DNA of 64,000 bases, taken from NCBI RefSeq assembly GCF_905171775.1, contig NC_053497.1, positions 39,903,781 through 39,967,780 of the forward strand, in the 5' to 3' direction. A model generated the notes under the pieces. That model worked only from the letters and a program-made list of their open reading frames with translations. It did no database searches and had not been told where the DNA came from. How positions within the stretch are numbered: the first letter of the stretch is position 1; every line of letters begins with the position of its first letter. The translations under genes and the position numbers were made by a program. The stretch comes from Rana temporaria. Lineage: Eukaryota; Chordata; Amphibia; Anura; Ranidae. Positions 1 through 10,944 of this stretch are shown piece by piece.

Positions 1-325
1 TGTCAAAAAAGAAATAAACTTTTAGCATTTCTGGCACAAAAATTACTTTAATCAAATATGGCTGATATCATGATGAGATGCTCAATTAAGCAATTTACCA
101 TTTACCCTTATTATGTGATTGTTATAGATTGATATAATGTTGTATTCTTCTAACTACTCTAAACTAATAAAATTGATTATGATTGGTTAATTTGCGTTAT
201 TGCTTTGGGTTACATCCCATTGTTTTTTAATTAAGAATTACAGTACCCAGCCTTTCCGAACAGGACCACAAAGGAGAACCCACAACTAGTCATTAGGATC
301 GCCAGGCTATTAGAAAACATACACA
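1..325 (+). other. 3' UTR / flank of an upstream olfactomedin paralogue (part 1)
   Basis: This segment aligns by eye with 60480-60680, the DNA just after the intact olfactomedin gene's stop codon. Shared blocks include 'gctctaaactgataaaa'-like, 'tatgattggttgattt'-like and 'tacattccattgtttt'-like strings in the same order, then 'ggctatt' before 'acaca/tcaca'. The order and strand are the same, so it is inferred to be the 3' UTR of a tandemly duplicated olfactomedin gene whose coding exons lie left of the window. No coding sequence of that paralogue is visible here. Confidence 0.7.
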
Positions 326-1069
326 GGCCCGGATTCACGTAGAATGGCGTATCTTTGTGTGGGCGTAACGTATCCTATTTACGTTATGCCTCCGCAACTT
401 TTACAGGCAAGTGCCGTATTCTCAAACGAAAGTTGCGGCGGAATAGCGTAAATAGGCCGGCGTAAGCCCGCCTAATTCAAATGTGGTAGATGTGGGCGTG
501 TGTTATGTTAATTTTATGTGACCCCACGTAAATTACGCTTTTAACGAATGGCGCATGCGCCGTCCGTGAAAGTATCCCAGTGCGCATGCTCCAAATTAAC
601 ACGCAAGAAGCCAATGCTTTCGACGTGAACGTAAATGACGCCCAGCCCTATTCGCGAACGACTTATGCAAACGACGTAAAATTTTCAAAATTCGGCGCGG
701 GAACGACGTGCATACTTAACATTGGTACGCCGCATCTAGTCCTCATATAGCAGGGGTAACTTTACGCTGGGAAAAGCCTAACATAAACGGCATATCTGTA
801 CTGCGTCGGCCGGGCACTTACGTTCGTGAATTCGCGTATCTAGCTGATTTACATATTTCTATGCGTAAATCAGCGTACACGCCCCTAGCGGCCAGCGTAA
901 ATATGCAGTTAAGATCCGATGGCGTAAGAGACTTACGCCGGTCGGATCTAATACTAATCTATGCGTAACTGATTCTAAGAATCGGGCGCATAGATACAAC
1001 GGCTCAGACTCAGAGATACGACGGCGTATCTGGAGATACGCCGTCGTATCTCCTTTGAGAATCTGGGCC
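326..1069. mobile_element. MITE with GGCCCGGATTCAC terminal inverted repeats (Harbinger-like)
   Basis: It opens with ggcccggattcac and closes with gagaatctgggcc. The flanking 3 bp are ACA and ATA, a near match to a 3-bp target duplication. The interior is rich in tacg/cgta motifs with an inner hairpin near 1010-1055. It interrupts the paralogue 3' flank; homology to the downstream gene resumes immediately after it. Related elements sit at 17791-18499, 33571-36268 and 49937-50647. PIF/Harbinger assignment is inferred from the 3-bp duplications. It has no coding capacity. Confidence 0.75.
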
Positions 1070-1349
1070 ATAGACTACTACATTCCCTGGGGACCACCTG
1101 TTTTCAGTTTCATAGCAACTACTACCAATTTGGGTTCGAGAAAATTGGCAAGTTAATATCATGTAGAAGATTTAGAACAATTGTTCTAATTAAGCAAGCA
1201 TACGAGAAACCACCAGAATCAGTTAGAAATAAATACCTTTCCAAATACAAAGGGTTCAATTCCCCAAACTATGATTTACTGTACGTGTTGTTAGATATGT
1301 GATTATTTTCCGTTTGCATTGGTTGCAATTGCTGAAAATAATAGCAAAG
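1070..1349 (+). other. Paralogue 3' flank, part 2
   Basis: Continues the match to the downstream gene's 3' region. 'cagtttcatagcaact' here corresponds to 'cagttacatagcaact' near 60697, and 'ggcaagtta' is shared with 60733. 'cattggttgcaattgctgaaaa' corresponds to 'cattggctacaactgctgaaaa' near 61338. Between the last two blocks the downstream copy carries its own MITE (60807-61300), which this copy lacks. Confidence 0.65.
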
Positions 1350-1722
1350 CATACCTCCCATTTTTTTGAGATTGGAATGAGGGACACCTATCAGCGAAAG
1401 TATGCAGGCATAGGACACACCCCTTGCCACGCCCTCTTAAAGGAGAATTGTACAAAAAAACAAGATTGGTTAAACCCACGAGTGCTTTTTTACCACTACT
1501 ATTCCTTTATATTGGCTTTTGGAAATTACAAATGCAGATATTTAGAAATCAGATGCCAGGTTTAGCACTGGAAAACACCTTTTGATAGATAAAAAGTGCA
1601 TTTTATACACATCTATATAGATCAGGCCAAAATGAGGGACAAATGAGGAGGAATGAGGGACAGAGGCACATTGCTCCTATTCAGGGACAGTCCCTCAAAA
1701 TCAGGGACAGTTGGGAGGTATG
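1350..1722. mobile_element. MITE with CATACCTCCCA termini
   Basis: Termini catacctccca and tgggaggtatg are inverted repeats. GCAAAG is present on both sides (1344-1349 and 1723-1728) as a probable target duplication. The right part is a short purine-rich repeat of 'gagggaca' units. The corresponding place in the downstream copy (about 61350) lacks the element, which supports a discrete insertion. Non-coding. Confidence 0.7.
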
Positions 1723-1960
1723 GCAAAGTAATGGTCAGTTTTAACAGTAAAACTTAAATTGTGATTTAAAATAGATATACATTTTGTTAATTATTTTAAT
1801 ACATGTGTACCTTTCTGTGGCTTTATGGCATATAAAGAAATAAAAGAGAGCATTAAATTTTGTTTTTTTTGTGTGTGACTTCTGTAGACTACAAGGTGTC
1901 TTTTCATTAATGTGTTGATCAGCTCATAGTTAACTTCATGTTCATGCGATCAAAATTTTT
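1723..1960 (+). terminator. Paralogue 3' end with poly(A) signal
   Basis: An AATAAA hexamer at 1839-1844 follows 'ctttatggcata'. A GT-rich tract and 'cttctgtagact' come next. The downstream gene shows the same arrangement near 61490-61560 (ctttatggcata, AATAAA, 'gtgtttgtcattcctgtagactgcag'). Conservation of signal plus downstream element between the two copies supports this as the paralogue's cleavage/polyadenylation region. Confidence 0.6.
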
Positions 1961-3095
1961 TTTTTATATCAAGCTTATTAACATGGGAGTAAACTCCCAT
2001 CTCTGACTTTTACCTATAGGTAACATTATAATAAGGCTTACCTATAGGTAGGTACTGTAAATATGTCCTAAACGTGCACCGTTAAACAAAATATTTACTG
2101 TACTGTGATGTCACTGGCCCATTTCCTCTGAAGAAATGGCCACCCGGGTCATTCCTTTAGCGTCATGTGCCATAAACGGTGACTTCATCGCAGCTTTGGC
2201 TTGTTACACAGCCGGAGTCCGTGGACTTGGAAGGAAGACCAGGTGAAGATGGAAGTGCTTGCAGCAGTGACAGTTTAACATAATGTGCTAGTATGCGACA
2301 GTTTAACATTACCTTGCTGGGTTCAAAAAAATTGGTGCGGTTTATTACCACTTTAACATAATGACAAAACTCCAACAAGGTACAGCTTTGGTCCAGACAT
2401 TTCCCAGTGCCTTATATATTGTATCAGTTCATAGGTCAGTAGAGGATATTCAACACAGAAATACACAATATTTATAAAGTATCACTCACAAGAGGTCCTC
2501 TCCTAGACATCTCCACGAGTACAATAGCTAAATAGTACAATATAGTGATGACCCAAATGCCCCTGTTCGGCAACGTTTGTACGTGTTTCAACTTTCCCTG
2601 CTGGAGGGCAGACAGCAGGTTGGTGCAGTTTTTTCACACCACCATTCCTGGCACATGCTGCCATGTGGTTAATCACCTTTGGACTTGCCCCTGCGGAGAT
2701 AAAAGAATCTCTTTCCCTGTGTAGTTCCTGTCCCCTAGACAAACTGGCTAAAGCAATGTGTGACATATTTTAGCTTGAGCCATAGAATAGCTTTTTTAAC
2801 AGGAAGGGTGGATTAGAAGATGACTCAGTGGAAAAGGGAATTGAGGAGGAGGTGATGGCTCTGACACCATCTCAAGCAGCTGCAAAGGTGCAGGACAGGT
2901 GAAAAAGTTCTAACTATATGCACTTATAGCACCCTCTACCTTAGGTAGGTTGTGCTAGAGGCAGTGCTTGTTTTTATTTCAGCCAGTGCAGGTAAATTTA
3001 GGCAAGGCCTAGTGTAGGATTGACAGGGGGGCATGCCTCCTTGATATACCCAGGGTCAGCCTGCTGTGGGAGGAGTTGTCAGGAATAACTGAGCG
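1961..3095. other. Gene-free interval
   Basis: No supported gene. 2000-2120 holds 'ataaggcttacctataggtag' and 'taaatatgtcctaaacgtgcaccg', which resemble the TTAA-type repeats at 20944-21417 and 41788-41910, so it is a decayed copy of that family. Short open frames at 2163-2378 and 2503-2766 have no recognisable motif. Confidence 0.5.
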
Positions 3096-3097
3096 AT

Positions 3098-3585
3098 GGA
3101 GTGTTATGACGCGTACACACGGATGTTGGCTCAAACTTGTCTTGCATACACACACAAATGTTGACTAAAATTCCGATCGCCAAAAACGTGGTCACATATA
3201 ACACGTACCATGGCACTATTAAAGGGAAGTTCAATACTAGTTGTATTAGTAGAAGTTTGGTGAGAGACGATTCGCGCTTTTCAGCCTCGTGCTTTTCAGT
3301 CAGTTACAGCGTGACAAATGTGCTATCTCCATTATGCACGCTAGTTTTACCAGACCGATCGCTTCCGTCTCGATACTTGATTTAGAACATGCGTGGAATT
3401 TTGTGCATCGGAATTGTCCACACACGATTGGAATTTACGAGAATAGATTTTGTTGTCAGAGAATTTGAGAACCAGCTCTCAATTTTTTGTTGTCGGAAAT
3501 TCCGACAGAAAATGTCTGATGGGGCCTACACAAGCTCGAACATTTGTTGTCAGAAATTTCGATTGTGTGTAAGCAGCATTAGGCT
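3098..3585. mobile_element. MITE of the GTACACACG family
   Basis: Left end 'gcgtacacacgg' and right end 'gtgtgtaagcagcatta' are degenerate inverted repeats of a family seen at 6354, 23026, 31708, 39689, 50895, 53015 and 60807. The interior shows 'cagaaatttcgattgtgtgt' style inverted segments. Non-coding. Confidence 0.6.
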
Positions 3586-4339
3586 GTTGGGAGCCTTTGA
3601 GGGAGCCCTCTATCCGGGGGGTGATCTTGGGCCGGGGCTCGGAGAGCAGGGAAGGAACCCCTTCATACAACACAATCGAGGGGTGTCTTGAACAGGAGCA
3701 GGAGAAAAAGGACAGTGGGGAACAGGCACAGTCAGAGGGAGAGACTGTAATGTTGCTGGTGTTAGAGACAGGCTGCTGCAGCCAGGGGGGTTGGCAGAGC
3801 TTGCACAGGACTAACTGGGACCAGTAGACCACCTAAAACACAGCTAGCACAAAAAGACTATTTTCAACACCTATTGGTTGCTACACCAAAGGGAACTGCA
3901 GACCCCTGCCAGCAAATGGCAAATCCTTTATATGTTAGGCTTTATTCAGAGTGGGCTAGCTGTGTCAGGAATCAAGCCTTGCAGTAGAGCCTGCCATACA
4001 CCGGTCACTGTTGTGTTTCTGTGTCTCCCTCACAGGGTGTGGGCCATCCCAGTTTGGGACATACGTCTTCCGCTCCGGTTCCGGGCTTTGCGGTTTACCA
4101 CTGGTTCCATCTCCCCGCCCTTCCACAGCTCCCGGGGCTGAGATCAGCTTTGTGGCATGGTTGGCAGTGTATGCATTTATCCATTCATTCTTACAGACAG
4201 TCCATTACATTTTTTTAAATCTTTTTTATAAGTATAGGGTATCATACCCATCTGTTTATATACTCATTTATACACTTTTTGATTTTCAAAAAGAGTCATT
4301 CATACCAGCTAGTAAGCCAGGAGTCTTACATCATCGGGA
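3586..4339. other. Gene-free interval
   Basis: No supported gene. Overlapping open frames at 3597-3827 (+), 3479-3832 (-) and 4011-4421 (+) are low-complexity or composition-driven and show no domain. Confidence 0.4.
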
Positions 4340-4600
4340 TTCTATCTGTGCTTCTCCAGAGGAAGCGAGACTCCTCTCGCGAAATGCGTCAAAACCTAGC
4401 ACAGTCATCCTAGACTACTGAACGTCATCTGCATGACACAATCAGATCTCATGGAAAGGTCTATGACAAAAATTACAATATTGATTTATATGTCGACATT
4501 TATTATGTGGTTTCTTTTCTGTATCAATTGTTGTTTTTAATTTGGTTGTGAGTGTCACCGGCGCAAAATAAAATAAAATGAATATGAATATAAACCGTGA
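4340..4600 (+). mobile_element. Penelope-like terminal fragment with hammerhead-like core
   Basis: Around 4357-4390 the order is CAGAGGA, A, GCGAGA, a 4-nt loop, TCTCGC, GAAA, TGCGTC. That is a hammerhead-ribozyme layout: conserved box with one change from CUGANGA, a perfect 6-bp stem II, and an intact GAAA. Hammerhead motifs are known in the terminal repeats of Penelope-like elements. The downstream AT-rich part has no coding capacity. The element identity is inference from this core alone. Confidence 0.5.
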
Positions 4601-5909
4601 TCTGCTGCAGTACTGTGTGCCCTTGGTAGGGGTTAATAGTGCATAGGAAAAAATGTCACTGCGCTGATCTAATTATCCAGAGGGTTTAGTCTCTGGAAAT
4701 GTGAGCTGTGACTTAATATAATACACCCTCAACCATAAGTGGAATATATATATCAGGGCCACAATGTGCCCAATCTTAAATGTGAGTAACCTAAATACAA
4801 ACAATCTGTGAAAATATATAATTTAAATTTAAATCATGCATATGTGACACAGTTTTTGAATCACAAATATAAATTGGTGTATCGGCATACACATCAATCA
4901 ATATGCCACAGTGCTCCTGTGAAAGAGTGGCTATCGTTGCTGCTACTAGCCAGCTAAATAATGAAAACAATACAGAAAAAAGTATACTATATAAAACACA
5001 CAATGTGCAATGTGCCAACTGCACCGTGAATTGTCCAATAACTGGTATTGGAAACAGGTAATCCCCAAAAAATTATGTATAGCAAAAAATATATATATAT
5101 ATATATATATAGTTATCAAACAACCAATAAAAAGTGCAATGTGCTAGCTGCACTGAAAATAGTCCAATGACAAGCAATCTTGATCCTATACAGTAGGTTC
5201 CAGCAAACAAAAGGTTCAATGTTGGTGGTGCTGTATACAGACAAGTGCCGCTATCTCTTCCACCCGATAAAAATGTGCCACCATCACCAATGGTTAAAAT
5301 CAACACTCACCAGACCCCAGATATTAATAGGCTCCAAGGTGGTGTCTTTTCTTTATCCGTCAGTGGGTGTTACCTCCTTTTTCCTTTTACAAGGTATCCT
5401 TAAATCCTCAAAGACAAGGGGCTCATCATGGTGTAGTATGTTAAAAAATATATTTATTTTAAAAAAGGTAAAAAATAACACTTACAATATAAAGTGCCTC
5501 TGACCGGCACTGAGTGTCTTTGGCAGTGTCAACCGTTAAAAGCCGCTAACCAGCATTTAAATGGCGTCCTAGGAGGTGTGCATGCCCCGCTTTTCTCCGC
5601 ATGTGTTGCTACAAGGGGTCCTTGCGTGCTAATGTGCTTCACCCTCTATGTGTGTGTACAGGCGTTTTGTCCAAGATGGCATTTAGAGACTTGGGGGGCA
5701 GCGAAACTTGTCTGCTTAGTGCTACAGCTGCTAGGGTGGGATTGGCAGAATTTGTGAAAAGCTGCAACCCTTCGCTTGCCCCTATTCTGTGTGGACCCAT
5801 GCAGACGCTCTTCCCTGTTGGAGCAGCCATAGGGTAGACCACTAACACCCCTTGATATACAGTACCATCATCCCTATTGCTGAAGACTGCAGAGAGGGAA
5901 ACATGTTCA
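4601..5909. other. Gene-free interval with (AT)n tract
   Basis: No supported gene. An (AT)n microsatellite lies at about 5088-5112. 5430-5480 ('aaatatatttattttaaaaaagg') resembles the A/T-rich termini of Penelope-like pseudo-LTRs (compare 13655-13690), so part of this stretch may be retroelement debris. Confidence 0.4.
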
Positions 5910-7466
5910 TGTAGCACAACCCACCACCCACAACCCCAGGGACTTCTTGGACATACCTACTCATTTGCACTGCCAAGACCTGGTGAGCATTCCAACCCAC
6001 CTGACACTCTGGGTTCTGAAATCCTTGCACCATCTTAATATGATAAGTCAGACAACTCTGTGTATTCACGTTCTGATAATGTTTACTAGAACAGATTGAA
6101 AAGGATATTGTCACAAAGAGGAGGTAAAAGATCTTCCGAGTTTTAGGCGACAGCGCCAACTCAGCAAAGGAATTCCTCCAAGTAACACAAAGCAAGATAT
6201 TATCAAGTAGAACAATATATTATATACATTGGGTCAATTTAGAGCTGCTAGCACCTGTAAGGATGGACACAGCTATCTGAATATACTGACACACTTCTTA
6301 AGAGGGTGTCCTTGGCCCACCTATAACTGTTACCCTAATGAGAGGTCAGACTGAAGCCCTGTACACACGTTCGGTTTGTCCGTTGAAAACTGTGTGGGCC
6401 CCATCGGTGAAAAAAAATAGAACATGTTTTAAATTTTTCCTATGGATAAAAAAACGGTAGAAAAAAACATCGTCTGTGTGGAAGTCCATCGGTCAAAAAT
6501 CCACACATGCTCAGAATCAAGTCGACGCATGCTCAGAAGCATTGAACTTCATTTTTCTCAGCACGTCGTAGTGTTTTACGTCACCGCGTTTTGTCACGGT
6601 CGGATTTTTGACTGATGGTGTGTAGGCAAGACTGATGAAAGTCAGCTTCATCGGATATCCGACGAAAAGATCCATCGGATTAGATTCCATCAGATATCCG
6701 ATCGTGTGTACGAGGCTTTAGAGGTGATAGTATAAGGGCCCTTATAGCAGTAATGGCAGTAATGTCACCAGATCTAATGTTATTCACCAGCATGTAGGAG
6801 CTCATTAACTGTAATCCAATAAGGTGTGATAACAAGCAATAGGTTCCTTGTAAAGAAAACTAAAGGTGTCTAGGCACAGTGTTCAAAGTGAGTTCAGTAA
6901 AGGATTCCTAAAGTAAAGAAGTCTGTGTAAAGTGTTCCAGTGAAACCGTGATAAAGGATTTGTAAAGGTTGAGCGATTGCCCTCTTACCAACAACCAGGC
7001 CGATATGATGTCTTCCGGACAGTAACTCGTATAGCGACGCTCGTGCAGTGGATTTGCCATCTCAATCTCCCTGTGTGAAGCTTGGTACACCAACTGGCAG
7101 GCGACCGGAGTGGTGCTGGATGGACGTCCGATGACAAACAGCAGAGCTAGGCCTCTCTGGTATGGGTTGCAAGGTGGTACACCGCGTATTAGGCTGGGAC
7201 CTCTCTCTCCATGCATGGAGACATCTGTCTTGCGTCAGGCTCGGGAGGAAGAGAGCTCCATGCAGGGTTTTGCTTCTTTTATAGCTACTCCCAGCAATCT
7301 TCCAGATGGTAGCAAAGATATCTGGGATATGTAGTCCAGGCACATAATCATGCAAAGGAATTACCCATCCCACAATCCCTTTTGTTTGGCACACAAATAT
7401 GATGTCACCTGTTATACTGATCACTAGAGGGTACTGTACTTTACGACTGTAGTCCATATTGCTACA
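5910..7466 (-). mobile_element. Probable solo LTR, split by a MITE
   Basis: The ends are TGTAGCA and TGCTACA, a perfect 7-bp inverted terminus of TG...CA type. Without the MITE at 6354-6718 it is about 1.2 kb, close to the unit at 8422-9693. On the - strand a TATAAAAG box occurs at 7276-7283, which suggests LTR transcription leftward. The flanks (gttca and tactg) are not duplicated, so the boundaries or the single-insertion origin are uncertain. Open frames at 7062-7700 and 7462-7917 have no retroviral motif. Confidence 0.5.
6354..6718. mobile_element. MITE of the GTACACACG family nested in the LTR
   Basis: Left end 'aagccctgtacacacg' and right end 'cgtgtgtacgaggctt' are inverted. The inner sequence has repeated 'tccgat/atcgga' and 'catcggt' blocks. 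It sits inside the 5910-7466 LTR-like unit and is therefore younger than it. Confidence 0.7.
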
Positions 7467-8421
7467 TACTGTACAGGGATTGAATTGGAAAGGGAGAAGC
7501 TGGGAAGATGAGGAGTGTGACTCTTGATGAATAGCTTTGTAGTGTTGTTCCCAACGAGTCAAATGGTGAGAGGTCTGGTGTTTCTTCATATGCAGGTATC
7601 TGAAAGGCTGGGGGTATTTCCACGCTTGATACGCTGGAGTCAGAGAGTGCAAATAACAAATGGTATGGTCTGCTGCACACATGCTGAAAAAGGCCCACAT
7701 AGGTGAGCTGTGGAGAGTTGACAGGGGACAAAGGTGCCCTACATCTTTGGAGCTCTGCCACCCAGTGCAACATAGCAGCTTTCCCCTCCACTTCCCTGTG
7801 AGCTGCCGCTGGATGACATCCTGCCTTGCTGGATTGTACCTCTCTCACACTTTCCTCCTCTCTCACTTTCAGCCACTCAGGTACAGTCAGGTACATCATA
7901 TACTGTCTGCCGGTCATACTGTTGTGCCGTTGGTGGCATATTTTAAATAAGTCCGCTTTCCCATCAGGTCCGCCTGTCAGTTTTTCAGGCGGACCTGATC
8001 AGACCTTGCAGTCTCCTCTATGGAGCAGCGGATGTCAGTGGACACATGTTCTCTGACACCCGCCACCATCTGGTCCGATCCTGTCCACAAAATCCAAATA
8101 GATGGTGGTCCTATTTTACATCCATTTGGTGGAATCGGATAAAAACGGACACCTGATTACCCCATAGAGGATAGCGGGACTATGTCTGTGACTGTGACTA
8201 TGATAATGACTATGCACAGTGAGCAGAGAACGAACCTGTCATCCGCCGGCTCAGTGGGGATAAGCGGGGTGTTGTTGCTTTGTGGCAGCCGCCGCTTTCA
8301 GTAGTGATACTACTTGTTCAGATGACAGCACAGCAAGTGAAGCAGTGATCTGCAGAATGAGATGAGGAGAGGTCTGTATTTCATCATAAAAGAAAAAGGC
8401 AGGGCTGACACTTCATTTTTA
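7467..8421. other. Gene-free interval
   Basis: No supported gene or clear repeat boundaries. 7960-8000 contains a short inverted pair, 'tcaggtccgcctgtcag' against 'caggcggacctga'. Open frames here lack motifs. Confidence 0.4.
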
Positions 8422-9693
8422 TGTAGCGCTTACCCCCGAAGGAGCCGCTGGTTTGATTTTGGGCCTACTCTCTGATCTATACACCCTTTTTATAAGCTCA
8501 AACCCTCCCTGGCACACCAGATAGATGCAAATATATTACAAGTCCCCTTCTTGACTGGGATCACAATAACACATGTAAAATATACAGTAATGTTATTACC
8601 TTTTCTTGAATGCAGTTCTCAGGAGCAAATACACCTTACACAATTAATGTAGTAAACCAAGAATAACTTTACTTGGCAATAAAAGGGGAAATAAATAAAC
8701 AACAGATTAAACACGAATAAACATGTATAGTGGACTCTGCAGGCATCCCTGCAAGAGTCAGTAAAACAAATCTAAAATGTTAATATAAATGAGCCTATAA
8801 GTAGCTTAGGATAGTCTAGGCTCGCAAGCTCCCCCTAGTGGGCAGTTCTGTAAAATACAAGTGTAGGTAGCCTTGACCAGGCCTGGTCTAAACAGCTTCC
8901 AAATGCTCCTCAATGATGAAGTCTATGATGAAACGTTGGTGCACTTAATTTGTTTGCAATCCAAGAGGAAGTTAAACTCAGTCAAAAGGGGTATGATGAA
9001 CACAGGTACTTGCAGACCGATCCTCCAGTCAGCATCAGTCAGTCTCGCTAGCGTGACTTTCAAATGGTAGGCCTCTGAGCTAAGTCAGTAAGCAATACGT
9101 GGCTCAGGTATGTGAGGTGTCATTAATCATAAGGCTGAGGCAATATTAAAATTTGGGCAAGTGCCCTCTCACCCGAGCAGGCCTAGTCTGCCTGAGTTCC
9201 TCACGACAACCACGCCGAACGGTGATCACTCTGCAGCACGCAGTCTCCAGTCTCTTCCTCGCCACTGTTATGATCGTCAGCTGGTGGAAGACTCCGGTCT
9301 CCTGAAGACACGAGCAGGATACACTTAATCTCGTCTCCCTCCGGATGGCTGGTCTCCCGGCGAATCCAGGCCCAGGCTTCAGGCCTAGCTGCTTGTTCCG
9401 CAGAGGGAGGAAGGCAGGTCCCAAGAGAGTGAGTTCAGCTCTTCCCTGCCTTTAAGTAACCTCCCCCATAAAGCTGTGCGGGGGTGCAATGTTCTCTGGG
9501 AAACCGATGCATTGTGGGTACTGCAGTCTATTCCTGCTAAGGTCACTGGAGTCCATTTCTCCCAATCCATCAAATCCCACAAAGCATTGCGTTATGAAAA
9601 AGTAAACACATATGTACAACTTGACTGGAACTACCGGGGGATTTATGTATGCATAACTATCAAATCGTCCCTTGATAGTATGACCCCGCTACA
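8422..9693. mobile_element. Probable solo LTR (1272 bp)
   Basis: It begins TGTAGCG and ends CGCTACA. TTTA is present on both sides (8418-8421 and 9694-9697), consistent with a 4-bp target duplication. The length and layout, including 'gtgccctctcacccgagcaggcc' against 'ttgccctcttaccaacaaccaggcc' near 6980, resemble the unit at 5910-7466, so both are probably members of one LTR family. No gag or pol is present. Confidence 0.6.
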
Positions 9694-10265
9694 TTTAGAA
9701 ATTCAGAGCTGTGTTGTCATGTTAAGCGGAATGTAGGAGCATGCTATATTTCTGGCATATTAACACGTATTTTTCTGTACTTGCAGTGTATTTAAAGGGA
9801 TATAACTTGGGGAAATGTGCATGCACTACGGAGATGTACAAAATATGTTGAATTTTTATTTTGCCTTGACATACGCTTTATCTTTCTGCATAGTGATTAC
9901 AGGTGTGAGTCATGTAATTTAATGCAATGTAAGGTGTAATGACAAATAGTGCCATCTTGTGGTTGTATATTTTTCTGCAGCTCAGTGAACGCTTGCTATT
10001 ACAGTACATGTGATGCACAGTTCCATCCACTGGCTGCATATCAGCATGCATCTTAAATCATATAGAGAGCAATGCAATTTTATACTTGTTCATTATTTTG
10101 TGGCTGTATGGACACTGATTATTAACAACTCCAAATATAGCTTTGCTTGCTCCAAACATATATTACTTGCTGTCAGGCTGTTTGTGCTTATTAAAAAATG
10201 TTGAGTCAATTGGATTAAAAACATTGTACTGCAGCCCATACAGTAAACTTTAATGATCTCTAGGG
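9694..10265. other. Gene-free interval
   Basis: Unique-looking AT-rich sequence. No gene, RNA or repeat boundary could be supported. Confidence 0.4.
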
Positions 10266-10393
10266 TATTTTTTTTTTTTTTTTTTGTATTGGATAGAGTG
10301 GGGAGGGATTAGAACAGGGGTTATGAACTACCCTTACCTTTTTAAATTAACAAAATGTTTGCCTATAGTTCTACTGTAAGGAACCAATGTACA

Positions 10394-10944
10394 TGTAGCA
10401 CTACCTCCCTAGGAGTTGCAAATGTCAGGGTTGCCCACTGCTGCACAGTCAGTCACATAGCACTCTGTCTCTCCTTGCTCCCGCTGCCTCTTCTGGAAAG
10501 CCTCCTCCAACTTGTCCTGTGGTAGGATCCTTCCAGACCAGCCACCTGAGCCCCAGTTCCAGGTAGAGCACCTTCCCAGCAGGGGTCCCACGAGGGCCAC
10601 CGACAGACTCCCTTAGCACTGCATCTCTATCTTCCATCCGACTCCCCTTGATGGCATGGCTCACGTCTATTTAAGGGCTCCTTCATTTCCTGCCAGGCCC
10701 ACTTCCTGGGGAATGGCTAAGGGCCCCTAAATACGTAAGACAACACTCCTAGCTTCCACCCACTAATTTCTAGAAAATTCTCCAACATTCTAAAACCAGG
10801 GGGAGGCACCAAAGAGCTGCCTGGATAAATCATCAAGCCCTAACCTCTAATAACCCTGAACCAGATTCCATAGCTCAGGCTTATCTCTGGGCCAGACTAT
10901 GGTTCACCTGCACTATCGCTAGTAGCACACTAGAGGGTGCAACA
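10394..10944. mobile_element. LTR-like unit (about 550 bp)
   Basis: Begins TGTAGCAC and ends GTGCAACA, a near-inverted terminus. A TATA-like 'taaata' lies on the - strand near 10670. There is no convincing target duplication (gtaca against tacgc). The opening resembles the other TGTAGC units in the window. Class unknown. Confidence 0.35.

Noticed and set aside
7062..7917. Two overlapping - strand open frames of 212 and 151 codons
   Set aside because: They cross LTR-like DNA, show no retroviral or cellular motif and overlap in different frames.
8913..8940. Possible hammerhead core ('atgatgaagtctatgatgaaacg')
   Set aside because: The stem II segments do not pair and the first box is off; it also lies inside an LTR-like unit, so chance similarity is more likely.
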